This document shows positions 45,879 through 58,700 of a stretch of DNA of 64,000 nt, one piece after another. The stretch covers positions 1,208,783 to 1,272,782 of the forward strand of contig NW_006768778.1 of NCBI RefSeq assembly GCF_000204055.1, in the 5' to 3' direction. How positions within the stretch are numbered: position 1 is the first letter of the stretch; every line of letters starts with the position of its first letter. Under the pieces are notes generated by a model that did not search any database, had not been told where the DNA came from, and was given only the letters and a program-made list of their open reading frames with translations. The DNA comes from Melampsora larici-populina 98AG31 (taxonomy: Eukaryota > Basidiomycota > Pucciniomycetes > Pucciniales > Melampsoraceae). The position numbers and the translations under genes were made by a program.

Positions 45879-47201
45879 GTCTTCATCGATACATCCCCAC
45901 CTTCCAAAACATTACCTTATTCTCTTTCTGTCTTTTTTTCTTTAAAGTTTCCTTCTTTGAACATTGTATGAATTGAAAAGCATCAGTCGCCCTGATCATC
46001 ACAAGGATAAATTTTCAATGCTTGAGCCATATACACGCCTAAGACAATTAGTGTGGATAAGAAAAAGCTATTATCTAGTCATCACAATGAGATAGATCCT
46101 TTAAAACTGCAATGTAAATTCTCTCGTTAGAAGTTGTTTTAAATCGATTTTCACTTTTTCCTTTCTTCAGCACCTCATAGCCTCACTGTGCTACTAAATT
46201 TGTTGTCCGAAGGGGGCTTGACTCTAGATACCTAAATACTCTCATATGCCATCATGTCATTAATGAAGGGAGTGTACTGAAACCATATTTCTTCACATTT
46301 CGTGCAAGTATCGAGACGAAAGAGAAAACAGACAATGAGAAGCTAGATGACAAAGATAAGTCATGATTGGGAGTGGACACCTTAGGCGAGGCTATGCAGT
46401 ATGTAGCCATTGCCATGCAACAGATGATTGAATCCTCCAAGGTATGGGTTTTTTTCTGAAAACTGCATTCCTATTGAGCTCAACACATCCTTGTATCCGT
46501 CACTTCCAAGCAAAAAGAGACGCATCAAATGTACCTTGAGACATCGTTACCTTGAACGAAATACTTGAGAAGGTAAATGACTTACTGTCATCTTTGGAAA
46601 AGAGACACTTAGACGTGATGATTCAGTTGTGATCGAAACACAGGGCACCAAATTGACTGAGCAATAAACCTTCAAACAAAAGACTAAGAAGAAAAAGCTC
46701 AACCTGAATGACAAATTACAATTCGAAGGTAGATTTTGCGGTCATATTTCCATTACTCTGAGACTCGAGTCTTAGGAATTGTATGACAAAGGGTTTCCTG
46801 TCTACCTACCAGAGATTAACCAACATCATGTTTCTTTGAATACAAGATCATTTCTATACTCTCTTCCATTTGTAGAGCGTTCAAGCCAGGCCACAATGTC
46901 AATACCGTGTGCAAAAAGAAAGACTTGGGCTGTTGCATAAACCCATAACACATACATCATCACACCTCACGACATAAGCATACAACTTTTTATACGAACT
47001 CATCCTTTCTCAAGCAATCGATCTCAGATTTGATTCAGCTGAACTTGAAGCGGAACTTGACGACAGCTTTCAAAGGTCAACCATCTGTGATTCGATTCTA
47101 CTCAAGGTGAGCTCATTTGAGTTTATAATCATCTAATTTAAGAACACCGAGGGCTCAATCTTTATCTTCTCTATAAACCATTCAGCTAGATCTTACAAAC
47201 G
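45879..47201. other. Intergenic region
   Basis: No gene recognised. Contains the 3' UTR of the secreted protein gene and, at the right end, a CTATAAA word (47171-47177) about 30 bp before the uL10m start codon that may belong to its core promoter. Confidence 0.4.
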
Positions 47202-48068
47202 ATGCCGTTCATTCCTCAGCTCAAACCAAATCTTCTTCCAATCAAAACACTTTCAACACACCCACCTCTTCAAAACATTCAAAGACCAACTCAACCCACC
47301 CATCTCTTCTCAACCACATCGATCAATCCAATCAAACTAGTCAAAACTCGAGCGATTCCAAACAATAGAAAAACAAGTGGAAGAACTTATCCAATTAGAA
47401 AACAATTCATCTTTGAAAACTATAGAAACTTATTTACAAAACATAAATTAAATTTATTTTTTAGACACCAAAACTTAACACCAAAAGAATGGAATTCGAT
47501 CCGAGGTGAACTTTCAAAACTATCAAATCAACAAGACACTCAATCAAATCCATCAAAATTAAAATTACAAGTCATTCGAACAAGAATGATTTCACCTGTT
47601 TTAAAATCATTAACCAAAGATTCCAAAACCAATAATCCAAGTTTACTAAAATCTTTTTCTTCTCATCTAAATGGTAATTTAGTTTGTTTAAGTCAAGATG
47701 AATTTAATCCTACTATCATTCAATCTGCCTTAAAGATTTTATCAAAACATGCTTCTATACCTACTCAATCACAAATCAATCAAATCTCAAAACTTAAATC
47801 AAATCAAACTTCAATCGTGATTGATCGATTACCATTTGTGATAGGAATCATAGAAGATAAAGTCGAAACTGAAAAATCTAGAGTAGAGGAACTTAGTCGA
47901 TTACCTAGCTTGGATGTTTTAAGACAGCAAATCCTGGCTTTGATCAGTAGTCCTGGTTCGCGTGTGGTGGGAACTCTTAATCAGGCTCGGGGTGAGGTTG
48001 TGGTACGGACTGTAGATGGCTATCGGGCGACACTAGAAAAACAAGAACAAGGACCTCCCGCATCATAA
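47202..48068 (+). CDS. Mitochondrial large-subunit ribosomal protein uL10m
   Basis: An intronless 288-aa ORF. Residues 1-60 are basic, Pro/Thr/Ser-rich and lack acidic residues, as expected for a mitochondrial targeting sequence. The L10 domain follows: YPIRKQFIFENYRNLF, then a helix, LKLQVIRTRMISPVL, LVCLSQDEFNPTIIQSALKI, and the C-terminal LPSLDVLRQQILALISSPGS and VVGTLNQARGE, matching the conserved end of L10 proteins. uL10m anchors the L7/L12 stalk of the mitoribosome. The high frequency of Asn, Lys and Ser codons in the linkers reflects local AT richness. The start is the first in-frame ATG, directly before the presequence. Confidence 0.85.
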   Translation: MPFIPQLKPNLLPIKTLSTHPPLQNIQRPTQPTHLFSTTSINPIKLVKTRAIPNNRKTSGRTYPIRKQFIFENYRNLFTKHKLNLFFRHQNLTPKEWNSIRGELSKLSNQQDTQSNPSKLKLQVIRTRMISPVLKSLTKDSKTNNPSLLKSFSSHLNGNLVCLSQDEFNPTIIQSALKILSKHASIPTQSQINQISKLKSNQTSIVIDRLPFVIGIIEDKVETEKSRVEELSRLPSLDVLRQQILALISSPGSRVVGTLNQARGEVVVRTVDGYRATLEKQEQGPPAS

Positions 48069-50211
48069 CTCGGGATCTGATCCTGGATGATCGATTAAAA
48101 TTTGTTTCATAGAAGTTTGATCAGTCGGGTATAATGTAATGATTGAGTTGATTCGTGGAGACGTTCAGTCCTTCAAAGCCAATGCCGTGTTTTACTATGA
48201 AACTGTGTCACAGTCCACATTAGATTAAGTCTCTTGCTGGAACATGACTTGATCCAACCCAATTGCATCTTTCTCGTGATCTTCGATCTTCCAATTTTAT
48301 CTGTCACGCCATATTCATCAAGTTTATGAAAGCTGGTCAAAGAATAGGAATAGATTGAATGGATGTGAGTCAATGGGCTGATATGGTACCACATTATATA
48401 GATTTTGAGCATATCAAGAAATATACATTTGATATGCCAGACCATCTCAGAGGACATTGCAGCTATTTCAGCTCTGGATTAGCAAAAAAAACTCTTCTAT
48501 AATTTTTTCCTTTTGCTTTGGGGTTTAAAATCAAATATACACGAACTTTGTAAAAGTTTAAATCTGTCCTCAAACCTTTGAAAAATACCAAAACCTCAAA
48601 AAAAAGAACAAGACACTACTAATGGATTGGTATGATACCTAAATACACATCTAAACCTGCTCTCTCTACCTTTTCCTTCATAGTTAAAACCTGTTTGTCA
48701 TAAAATCAATCAAACCCTCCATCAATCCAACTCTTTCTCTAAAGCAGTTTGGTGTGTGAGACAACACAAGACAATTTGAGAGAAAGAAAACACAGTGAAA
48801 GTCAAATTGAACTTCTTGTGAGATCACACACTTGAAGTTATAGCTTACTCCCACTACAAATTGATGATTATGGTTTTTAATCTTAGTTATCAAAAGACAA
48901 AAAACAAGTATACATAGACTAATACACAAATTACACTGAGACTCTGAGAGACAGATTCTGTCACAAATTTGTAAGTCTGACAAGTATGTCTTGCTCAAAG
49001 TCAGGGAGACTGGTTGCACACCAGGAGAAAGTCACACCACATTCAATTTCCACTGATCTCCAACAAAAAATACTTTACAAAGCCCTGATTGACAAATGGT
49101 ATATGATCCTTTATATTTTTTTGTTGTTAATTATTTATTTACCAAGTTCAAGACATTTCACAGGTTTTATCAAAAAGCTCAACAAGAAGAGAATCAAAAA
49201 TTACAAAAAAGGTTTTTCCAATTGTCTCACTTTGTAAGATGACCAATAAATTTATTGATCACCTTTCTTCTGATCTATCAAAATAGTAGCTAAACAGATC
49301 AATGGTGCAGTGCTGGAGTCACAGCATGAAGGATATAGAGAGAGAGAGAGACTGGCTTTAGGTGATATAATAGTTCTTCATACATACTTGATCAAAAAAA
49401 AAAACCAAAACCAATTTCAATTTGTTGACATACACTGCTGAAAACCAGCTTTTAAAATTACTGTGATTATGAAGCAAGATCTTCTTTTCAAAAAACAAAA
49501 AACAAGAAAAAATCTACATATTCCATTCAATGGAAAAATGAATGTAAAAAATTTATGTTTCAAAATTCAAAAAATAAATTGAATTTCTTTAATTCATCAA
49601 GGATCAAGGATCAAGGATCAAAATCAAAAAATGAAGTCCCTTTATTTTCAAACACCTAAAACTTAAACAAAACAATCAAAAAAACCATTACAAACACACA
49701 CACACACACCCTTACACACACAAACACATTGTATAAGCAAACACTAATAAAAAAAAATATGAAGAGGTATACAAAAAAGTAAAAAGAAGAAATCATGATC
49801 AAAAGAAAGAGTCCAAAAAGCTTTCACTCATCCTTTCTTCTTCTTCTTCTTCTTTGAAACATAAAAAAATAAATAATTCATGATGATTGATTGATGATTG
49901 ATGGAAATAATAAAACAAACAAAAACACACTCACTCACTCACACACTCACTCACACACATGTCACATACATATTTAAGATCAGATTCAAGAAATATAAAA
50001 AGAACCAAAAAAAAAGGAAAATAATTAAAACAAAATTGAAATAAAGAAAAGAAAAGAAAGAAACCCTAAATCCAAGTTATCAAAATTATCCAAATTATCC
50101 AAGTTATCCAAATTATCCAAGTGATCCAATCCGAAAAAAAAATCAAACACGAAAAACGTTCCAATTAATCCAAATCCAAATCCAATCTTATCCAAAAAAA
50201 AAACCTCAAAC
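48069..50211. other. Convergent intergenic region (3' flanks of uL10m and the Msn2-like gene)
   Basis: No gene. Contains CA microsatellites (about 49695-49710 and 49919-49960), an AAGGATCAAGGATCAAGGATCA triplet repeat near 49600 and poly-A tracts. The right part is probably the 3' UTR of the minus-strand transcription factor. Confidence 0.45.
50076..50130. repeat. 9-bp tandem repeat (AATTATCCA type, about six copies)
   Basis: Words of the form AAGTTATCC/AAATTATCC follow each other without interruption, just beyond the stop codon of the Msn2-like gene, so they would be transcribed in its 3' UTR. Confidence 0.6.
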
Positions 50212-52798
50212 TCAAAACCCAATCGAACAAATCTCAATCTCTACATTCTTTAAACCAAGTTCGATAGGATCAAGTTGAACTTCACCTAAATCCGATCGAA
50301 TCATTCCATCCGAAGAAACATGTAATCCATTTAACCTTTCACCTCCTTCTTCTAATCTATGAACCCTTAAATGTTGATTTAGATTATCGTGTCTTGAAAA
50401 TGATTTTTGACAAGTGAACCATGGACATTTATATGCTATCATCATCCAAACCCAAACCCAAACCAAAATCAAAACCAAATCAAAAACAAATCAAAAAGAA
50501 TTAGATTAGTTTCTTGCATGAGAAAACGTTGGATTCGGGTTTGGAAATGTTGGAAAAGTCATAAATTTTACTTACGTTTATGATTCGTATGAATACTCCT
50601 CACATGTCGTTTCAAATGTTCACTCCGTCTAAACAAAAAAAAATCAAAAAAAAAATCAAAAAACCGCACATCACAAAACCCCTTCAAGTTCTCATTCAAC
50701 TTTCAAAAAAAAACAATCCATATTTCCAAGATCAAGATCCGTGAAAAAAAATCAATTCACTCACTTAAAACATTTCCCACAACCTCTAACTTGACAAACA
50801 AAGATCTTCTTAGGTTTCCCAGTCTTTGTTAATTCACAAAACTTCACCACATCTGAATTAGGATTCAAACTAGGATCAAAAGCTTGACCACCCGGTACAG
50901 CTTGCATGCCCAACTTTTTCAAATCTAAATTTCCATCGATCAACATGGGTAAACCGACTTCAGGTGAAACAGGTGGTCTTCTACCTCTCGATCGTTTCGT
51001 AGGCATCATTTCGAAATCCATTTCTTCTGGTTTCATTTCATATGATTTCATCGGTTTATGATGATCTTCGCTTGAACTATCATGGAATCTGATTCGTTTC
51101 ATCATTCGTTTGTCTTCTAAACCTTCGAGACTCGTTCGATCTCTTTTCTCGTTTGATCCTTTGGATTTTCTTGTTGATTGTAATCTACTATGATGACTAC
51201 TACTTGATGAATCTGGTTGAGTGGTGATTCCGATTTGTGAAGGTGAAGATGGACATTGGTTTTCTTCCCACCAATTTCGATTTAATGAATTATTCAAGAA
51301 TTGATGTGCAGCATGAGGATGAGGATGATGGTTAGAAAACATTCCAGGATCTAAATTAGTCGAATGGATCGAAGAAGAATGTAACTCGATCGGATTAATA
51401 CTTTCTTGTGAATGATGAGGATTTATTTCATGAGTCGGAATCGGATCAGATGAACTTGAAAGTCTTAAGAAATCATGAGTTGGATGATTGGTTGGATTTG
51501 AAACATTCGAATAAAACGATGGATCATCTGCTTCATCACCATTTTCTTGTCTCTGTGAAGGACTAGATGAAAAAAAATAAATCGATCCTCTACTCTCAGG
51601 CGTTTGTTGTGGTGCTAAGAATTGTTCATCAATCGAAACTGGCGAACTACTACCACCACCAGCATTCACAGCAAACGAAGTCCAATCTGTTCCAGTGCCA
51701 ACTCCATTCGGACTCATCATGAGACCTTCTTCTACAATAGGTGAAAGTGGATCGGTGTTCAAGAAATTCATCGTGCTTGGGGTTTGTTGATTTTCTTCAT
51801 TGTTGTTAGTACTCATCAATGGATCAAAACAACTTGCATTTAAAAAACTAAGATTCGTAAGACTTGCTGAATTTCCATCTTGATCAATATTATAAAACTC
51901 ATTCGGATCTGCAAAGTCGAACAAAAATCAAGATCAGTTTAATGGTGTGGTCAAATTGAATTATCAAAAATCACTTACAATTCATTAATAAGTTTGAATG
52001 AACTTGACGAGGTATAGAAGAATCATTTAATAAATTCAAATTATTATGATTAGAATTAAATTCAAAAAACTCATTTGAATGATTAATAGGATTGGAGTGT
52101 TGATGATTAGTTTGATGATGAAAAGTTGATAATGGTTCTAAATCTAATGGGTTTAGATGTCCATTCATCAAACTCTTACAATTCTCATACATCAAATTGG
52201 TCGAATTTTCAATCAGATTTGATGAAGTGGATGGTAACAAGTTTGATGTACAACTACTACTACTACTACCTGTTGTTGTGGTTGATGTTCTTGGTGAAGA
52301 ACATGACGGATAAAATGAATTAGGTAAAATGAAATTGTAATCTGAAGTTGATTGAGCTGGATTGATATTAGTTGACATTGTGGTAGATGTGATAGGTTTG
52401 TCGATTGGATTAGGTTGAAAGTTTATATTGAAGCTTGAATCGGTTGGAATAGATTGAGAACTACAAGAAGGAATTAAATCAAGTGGATTTGAATCAATCT
52501 CAGCATTTGATGTCTGGTTTGGATTGGGATTTGCATTTGAATTTAAATCCATGAAGAGATTTAGAAAACAATCTTTTTTGAAAATCGAATCAGAGTCAGA
52601 ATTAGAATTGGAATGAGGATTAGGATTAGGATTAAAATCAAAATCAAAAGTCGAATGAAGTTGATAAATTGTAGATTTGAATGGTTGGGTGACATCCATC
52701 AAATTGGAATCAAGTTCAAGTGAAGGTATAAGTTTTTGCTGCTGACGATGATGATGATCATTAAAGGAGATAGAGTCTAGTTCAGTTAAAGGTGACAT
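50212..52798 (-). CDS. Msn2/4-type C2H2 zinc-finger transcription factor, four exons
   Basis: Exons from the start codon: 51979-52798, 50765-51908, 50576-50628, 50212-50435; joined length 746 aa. The first 600 residues are Asn/Ser/Pro/His-rich and probably disordered activation and regulatory sequence. Two adjacent C2H2 fingers sit near residues 643-698: FVCQVRGCGKCFKRSEHLKRH, split across exons 2-4, then YKCPWFTCQKSFSRHDNLNQ followed by HLRVH. The RSEHLKRH and SRHDNLNQH helices are the residues that read AGGGG stress-response elements in yeast Msn2/Msn4. Role inferred: nuclear stress or morphogenesis regulator. Exon 3 is only 53 nt, and the finger module is intact only when all three introns are removed. 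Confidence 0.9.
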
Positions 52799-55700
52799 GA
52801 TGGTATAATCATCAACTCCTTTTCTATTTTTTTAAAGAAATATAATCTTTGGCTTTAGAGATGAGGTAAGATGAATGAGAAAACTTTCAAGAAACAGATG
52901 AGACAACAAATGGTGAAGATGAAGATGAAGTGATGAATGTGATGAACACTGGTATTTATATCTCCTCACAGAATCACTCAAGTTTGATAAGTTGGGTGAG
53001 AATGAATTTTTTGAGAAAGGCTTTAAAGTGAAAAGTGAAGACTGATTTGATGATATATTGAAATCGATTGAAGGCTTGTTGAGTGAATTATAAGGATTGA
53101 TGAATGCTTGGAATTGGATGGATCACCCCAATCGATTTCCTCAACTCTTCACGGTCCGATCGATATCTTGAATTAGTTTCGATCACATTAACTTTCAAAT
53201 CCAATCCTGATGAACTCATTCTCGATCTCATCAGTCTTTCTTTTTCTCTCTCTCTCTCTGATAATTCACTCCTGATCACCAAGCAAGTAGTTATGGATAA
53301 GATCTTTCAGAAATAAAGACGATCAACCGGAACCGTTACTGTTAATCAAGTTTAGGTGATTTTATGAAATTTAACAAAAACTTTATCACTTTAAAAGAAA
53401 TTCAAGCTATTTTAAACAAACCTGCCAATGCCATACTCAGCAGTCTGGTTTCATATCACTTGATCTTATCCTCTTCTTTCATATCACAGAGTAGATAGAG
53501 ATTGATCCCACCCAATATGAGAGATCAAACTGGAATTCATCCGATCACTAAAGAAAAGAAAAGAATGAAATTGATTGGATAGATAAGTCATGAAGAGATT
53601 ATCAACTGAAATCACTTTCGATTGAGATCGCATTATGTTTAATGTGAGTTGATCGTAAAGAAAATAGTTTTGGATGCAGTGACTTCCAAGTAAGCTGAAG
53701 TCACCAAACGAGCTGATTCGAGTTTCAAAGAGATGAAAAGAAAAACTTAGAAGATCAATCAGGATGATCTTCAATAATTAGTAGACTTCAGCTTTAAACA
53801 CGAAATCAAATCTGGATTGGGTCATCATTCTGATTCTGATTCACCATTCATCTTGTTTAAGTGTAAAGAATAACTTCTACACACACTCGGGACCGAGAAG
53901 ACTAACTAAAGTTTTTTTATCAACAAACACAGTTTAGTGTTCTTTCTGGGGATTTCATTTGGATTTGGATTTTCTTTCTTTCGGTCCGGTGATTGAAGTA
54001 GATAATTTAAAAAGAAAAGAAAATAGTTTGAAATAGAGATCAAAAGGAAGATTCATCATAAAGTCACACTTACTAATACATTGAAGCGTTCTGTTGAAAT
54101 TCAAATCAGCAAGTTTGATAAAGAGTATGAATTCCGGAATAATAAAAGATAGTATTCTTCCTTTGATTGAATGATTGATTGAATGGAAATGTTTTGAGAA
54201 ATAAATGAATTAGATTCAAGAATTCAATAGAACGATAATTGATAAAAAAGAACGAAACAAGAAATCAAGAAAGATAAAGAAATTTAATCTCAAGAAATCA
54301 AAAGATTTAAAAAGATCCAAAGAGCTTGCGGAGTTTGAATTACAAGATTCCTAAGCTGATTTAAACCCATTTTTTTTTCTTTCGTTTTGGTTGGTTTACT
54401 AGTTTTCTAACGAAAGAGATTCCTCATAGGCAGTCGCCGATGAAAAAAAAAGAAGAGAACGATGCACAATAAAAACAGATCAAAATAGATGAAGATTTCA
54501 GAAAAAAAAACAGTAACATCACTCCATGTTTCGATTTTGTAAATCCAAAATCCAATATCTCGAAACACGAGAGAAGAGAAAAAAAAACTCAAAACCATTA
54601 CACCAAAAAATCAAAAATCGGATGATGTGAATCTTCAAGTTCATGAGGTCACGATTCAAGAATACGAAGAAAAAAACTTGATCTTCATATGTAATGTGTG
54701 TGTGTGTAGGTAGAAAAAAAACACACAACTAGAAATCTTGAGAAGTTTTGATTTCTTTAACGATACGATACATTCTACATAAAACGATCGACAACACACC
54801 ACCATTTTGAAAAAAGTGGAGTGAGAAGGTGCGTTTGGTTTTGGATCTTTTTGGATTTTTTCCCAAAGCCAGTATGTATGAAGTGGAAAATCAAGAAAAG
54901 TAAAGAAAAAAAGGATTGGATGGAGTGGATTGAACTTACTGATATCAAATTAAGAATTCCACACAGTTCACCAAAAGTCAAAGATTTATGAAACCAGGTA
55001 TTTCCCAAAGAAAAGGATGACGAGTTGAAATGAGGAAATAAGTTTTTTGTTGTTATTTGCTTTTAAAGATCAAAAGAATGAATGAATGAAATTGAAATTA
55101 GTATAAAGTCTTTCTCACAAAAAGTGCAGAAACCACACACACACAAAATCCAGTGGTTAAATGAGTTTTCTTTTAGTTTTCGAAAACCTTGTGCAATTCT
55201 TGAATCCAACCGTTAATTTCCAAAAAAAAAAACGTTAACGCCTCGCTCAAATCAAGTAGAAAACAAAACAGACAACTATATAGTAAGTATATGAGGAATT
55301 GAATTGAGATTCAATTGGGGTTTTATTTAACCCAAAAGAAGGAAGTTGAGATTCCAAAGAAAAAAACATTCGTTCAAAAAGAAATGCATACCAAATGATG
55401 AGGTTGTTTAAAAGATTTAGTTTGATGAGTATCAGATTGATTGAACGGTTAAAAATTGGATGGATCAACAACTCACCTGAATAACGAATGTTACCTCTCT
55501 TATGCGGTTATGTTTTTTCTAATTGATTGATTGATTGGATGAATCTCAAGTTCCGTTTCGATATGGTAAAAAGACAATCAAAATCTCCAAGAAAATCCGT
55601 CCAAAAAAAATTCAAAATCAATCTGGTTTCTGGTCTCTTGATGTATGTAAAATCTCGAGTGTGTGTGTTTTTGTTTTCTTCTTTTTCTTTCTCTTTAAAC

Positions 55701-58700
55701 TCGTACCACGATCTTCATTCAAATATTTTCTAGTCAAATACCTCTGGTGAGTCCTTTGGTACGTCTTTCGTCTTTGCAGTCTTTCGTCTTTCGTGATTTG
55801 AAATTGTACTTGTGGTGTGTTTCGTTTTTGAATATGAAGAATTTCTTAAAGCTTCTTAAACCTTCTATAATTTTTTTTATGAGAGATAGTGGGGTTTTTC
55901 AAAAAAAAAGTGATCGACGGAGATTTTTACACCACACAAAAAAGATCAAAACAAGTTTGGATTAGTAAAGGGTGATAGACTTTGAATTTGACGAAATTGA
56001 AAGAACAAAATTATAAAGAAGTCAAGAATGATGATAAGGATTAGGATTTGAATATGTATGATTTGATTTGTTGTGTTTGTTTTGATGATCTGGATTGAAG
56101 ATTTGAATGAGATTCTTGAATAGGTTTGAATTTTGATTTCCATGTGTATGTGTTCATGTATCCAATCTGTAAGTATAAATTGGATACATACATAGAATGA
56201 TAGAAAGTAATGTGATGAAAAAGTAAAGAGAAAAAAAAAGAAAGAGAAAAGAAAAAGAAAAAAGAAAAAGAGTAGAAAAAGTTTGAGGATTGGAATGGAT
56301 TGCTTAGATTTTAGATTAAAAGTTTAGACTGATGTTGGGTTTGGAAGGAAAAGTAAAGTAGGAAATCGAATGAGAGAAAGAGTTGAATGATAAGGATCAG
56401 GTCAAGAGAGGTCAAGAGGATAAGCTGAGCAAGAAGAATCACCAGATCAACTTAATTCATCAAGACTTAAAAGAACTTCTTCATGAAGATCTTATAAATC
56501 AATCATGCATACATCTAGTGACTCTCTTTAATCCAATCAATTCAAGCGAATCTATTTCGATCATCAAATCATCCAATCATTCAACTTGTAAGCCAACCAA
56601 ACCAATTTCTCATCAAAGACAACACAAATTAATGCCATCAAGTTGAAGTTAAAATTAAAACAAGTTTCAAACTACTTTGAGCCTTATTCAATCTCAATTT
56701 AAAGTTAAACTTTTAAAGCGGGGAGATCATCAAAGTTTTCGGTTTGGAAATCAAATCTATTATCATCATGCCTAACGGGCTACATACACCATAGCCGAGA
56801 ATCAGAATCAGAACTTCAGAAGATCATGGCTATGTATCTTCATCTGGGTTTCATTTTTGGGGATGCGATCCCGAAACTTGGTTTTTTTTCTCCTTTAGAT
56901 CCGAACAAAAAAAACGAAAGGGATAGAGGAAAGTGGACGTGTTGGAAGTGGTGAATGGATGAAATGAAAATGAAAAGAGATGAAAGAGGAAAAGAAGTGA
57001 AAGAAGATTAATGATTCAACACCTGTTACTTACTGCGATTTCTTCTTTAACCAACTGATCTCTTTCTTTCTTTCTTTCCCGTCACTCTTTCTCAATGATC
57101 CTAATAAACTGATTCCAAACTTCAAGAATTCAAAAAAAAACTAATCAATCCTAAAGAAAACCAATACGAAATCAAAGATTCAAAAACCGTCAATTTCATC
57201 ACAGCAAATTGATAAGAGTTTTCAAAAAAATTGACTTTACTTGAACTTGTGATAAGATGAAACCAATTTCTTTTGATTTGAATATATTCACAAATCGGTT
57301 ATAAGTCTTTCTTTTTTTTAAAGTATAAGAGGTCTTTATTCACAACTTGATACGTCTTGATGATGCTTTCGTTAATGGGTTTTTCATAAACTTCGTTTCC
57401 TTTTCGTTTCCTTTCGTGTCGTGTCGATTTCGTTGCGATTTCGTTAATAGAATCGTTAAAAGAATCGTTAAAAATCTTTTTTGATTGGCTTTGATGAAAG
57501 ATTAATAAATCGTTTTAAGTTTATACAACAAAATATATTTATTGATTTATGTTTATGAACAACTATTTATTTTAAATGATCAAAATAAAAACCTTTGAAG
57601 TACAACAACAACAAAAAAGATAATCAGTTTTTAATGTTTGATATTCTACAAAAAAATCAAAAAAAGGACAATGTGATCTTGTAAAAACCCTTGAAACCAT
57701 TCGCGTGAAAAACCCACCACATTGGTTTATTTTTCCTTATGCAATTATTTCAAATGATTCAATACAAAATGATCCAAGCATTCAAATTCTCAAAAAAAGT
57801 TGACAACAGAAGAAAAACAAAGATGATAAACCATTAAAAAAAGTATGTAAAGTCAAAAAAAAAGTTGATCGAATTTGACGATACAATTGCGGTAAAACCA
57901 AGAAAAATGTCAAATATGTAGAATGATCACAGCTTTACTTTAAACATGATTTTCAAAAAAGAAAAAACACCTTGAGATCAAGCTTTCCCGCAAAAGTCTA
58001 AAAGAATTTGGTTCAATTCATGATTTGTCTGTTTGACAAGGAATCGTATTGTGATTGTAATTTGAATATGTAAAAAAAACTTTCCTTGGTCTACTTTATT
58101 GATTTTTAATCGTACAACCGGTTTTTTCATGACGGTTTGTGTACGTTTTATCCCAAATAGTCAATTTTTTCTTTCAGCAATCAAGATACCATGATTCATA
58201 ATCTCTTTCATTTAAATCAAGAACGTGATCTTTTACTTAAGCTTTCTTTCTTTGAGATCACTGAGATCTCGAGATCTCGAGCGGAGCAGCAGACGGAGCA
58301 GAAGACCTTTGGATCATGAACCAAATATCCAAACTCGAAATCGAATTCCAGAACGATTAACGAACCAGGTGAAAAAAGGATTCTCAAGTCACCGGACTTT
58401 GTAATTACAACAAGTTTACAAAACAGGCTGGATGTGGATATATGAGTTTTCTTACTCGTCGGGTGTCCTTGACAAGTTGAGAGTCAGACTGACCATTTAC
58501 ATAGAGCATCATGATTCGCCAGTTCCCCACAATATGGGCTGTGGGCTGTGTTAAAATTCAAATACGTGAGCAAATACAGTGGGGGAGAATGATCCGAGCT
58601 AGCGGACTGTGGATGTAAAAGATCTTGTATGTAAAGGACACACCTTCTATATCGTGATTGTCGAGCAAGACAAGAAGTCTAGAGTATGTTGATATATAGG

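Noticed and set aside
52799..56700. Short ORFs upstream of the Msn2-like gene as uORFs or genes
   Set aside because: They are low-complexity translations of AT-rich DNA with no conserved motif; no basis to choose any as real.
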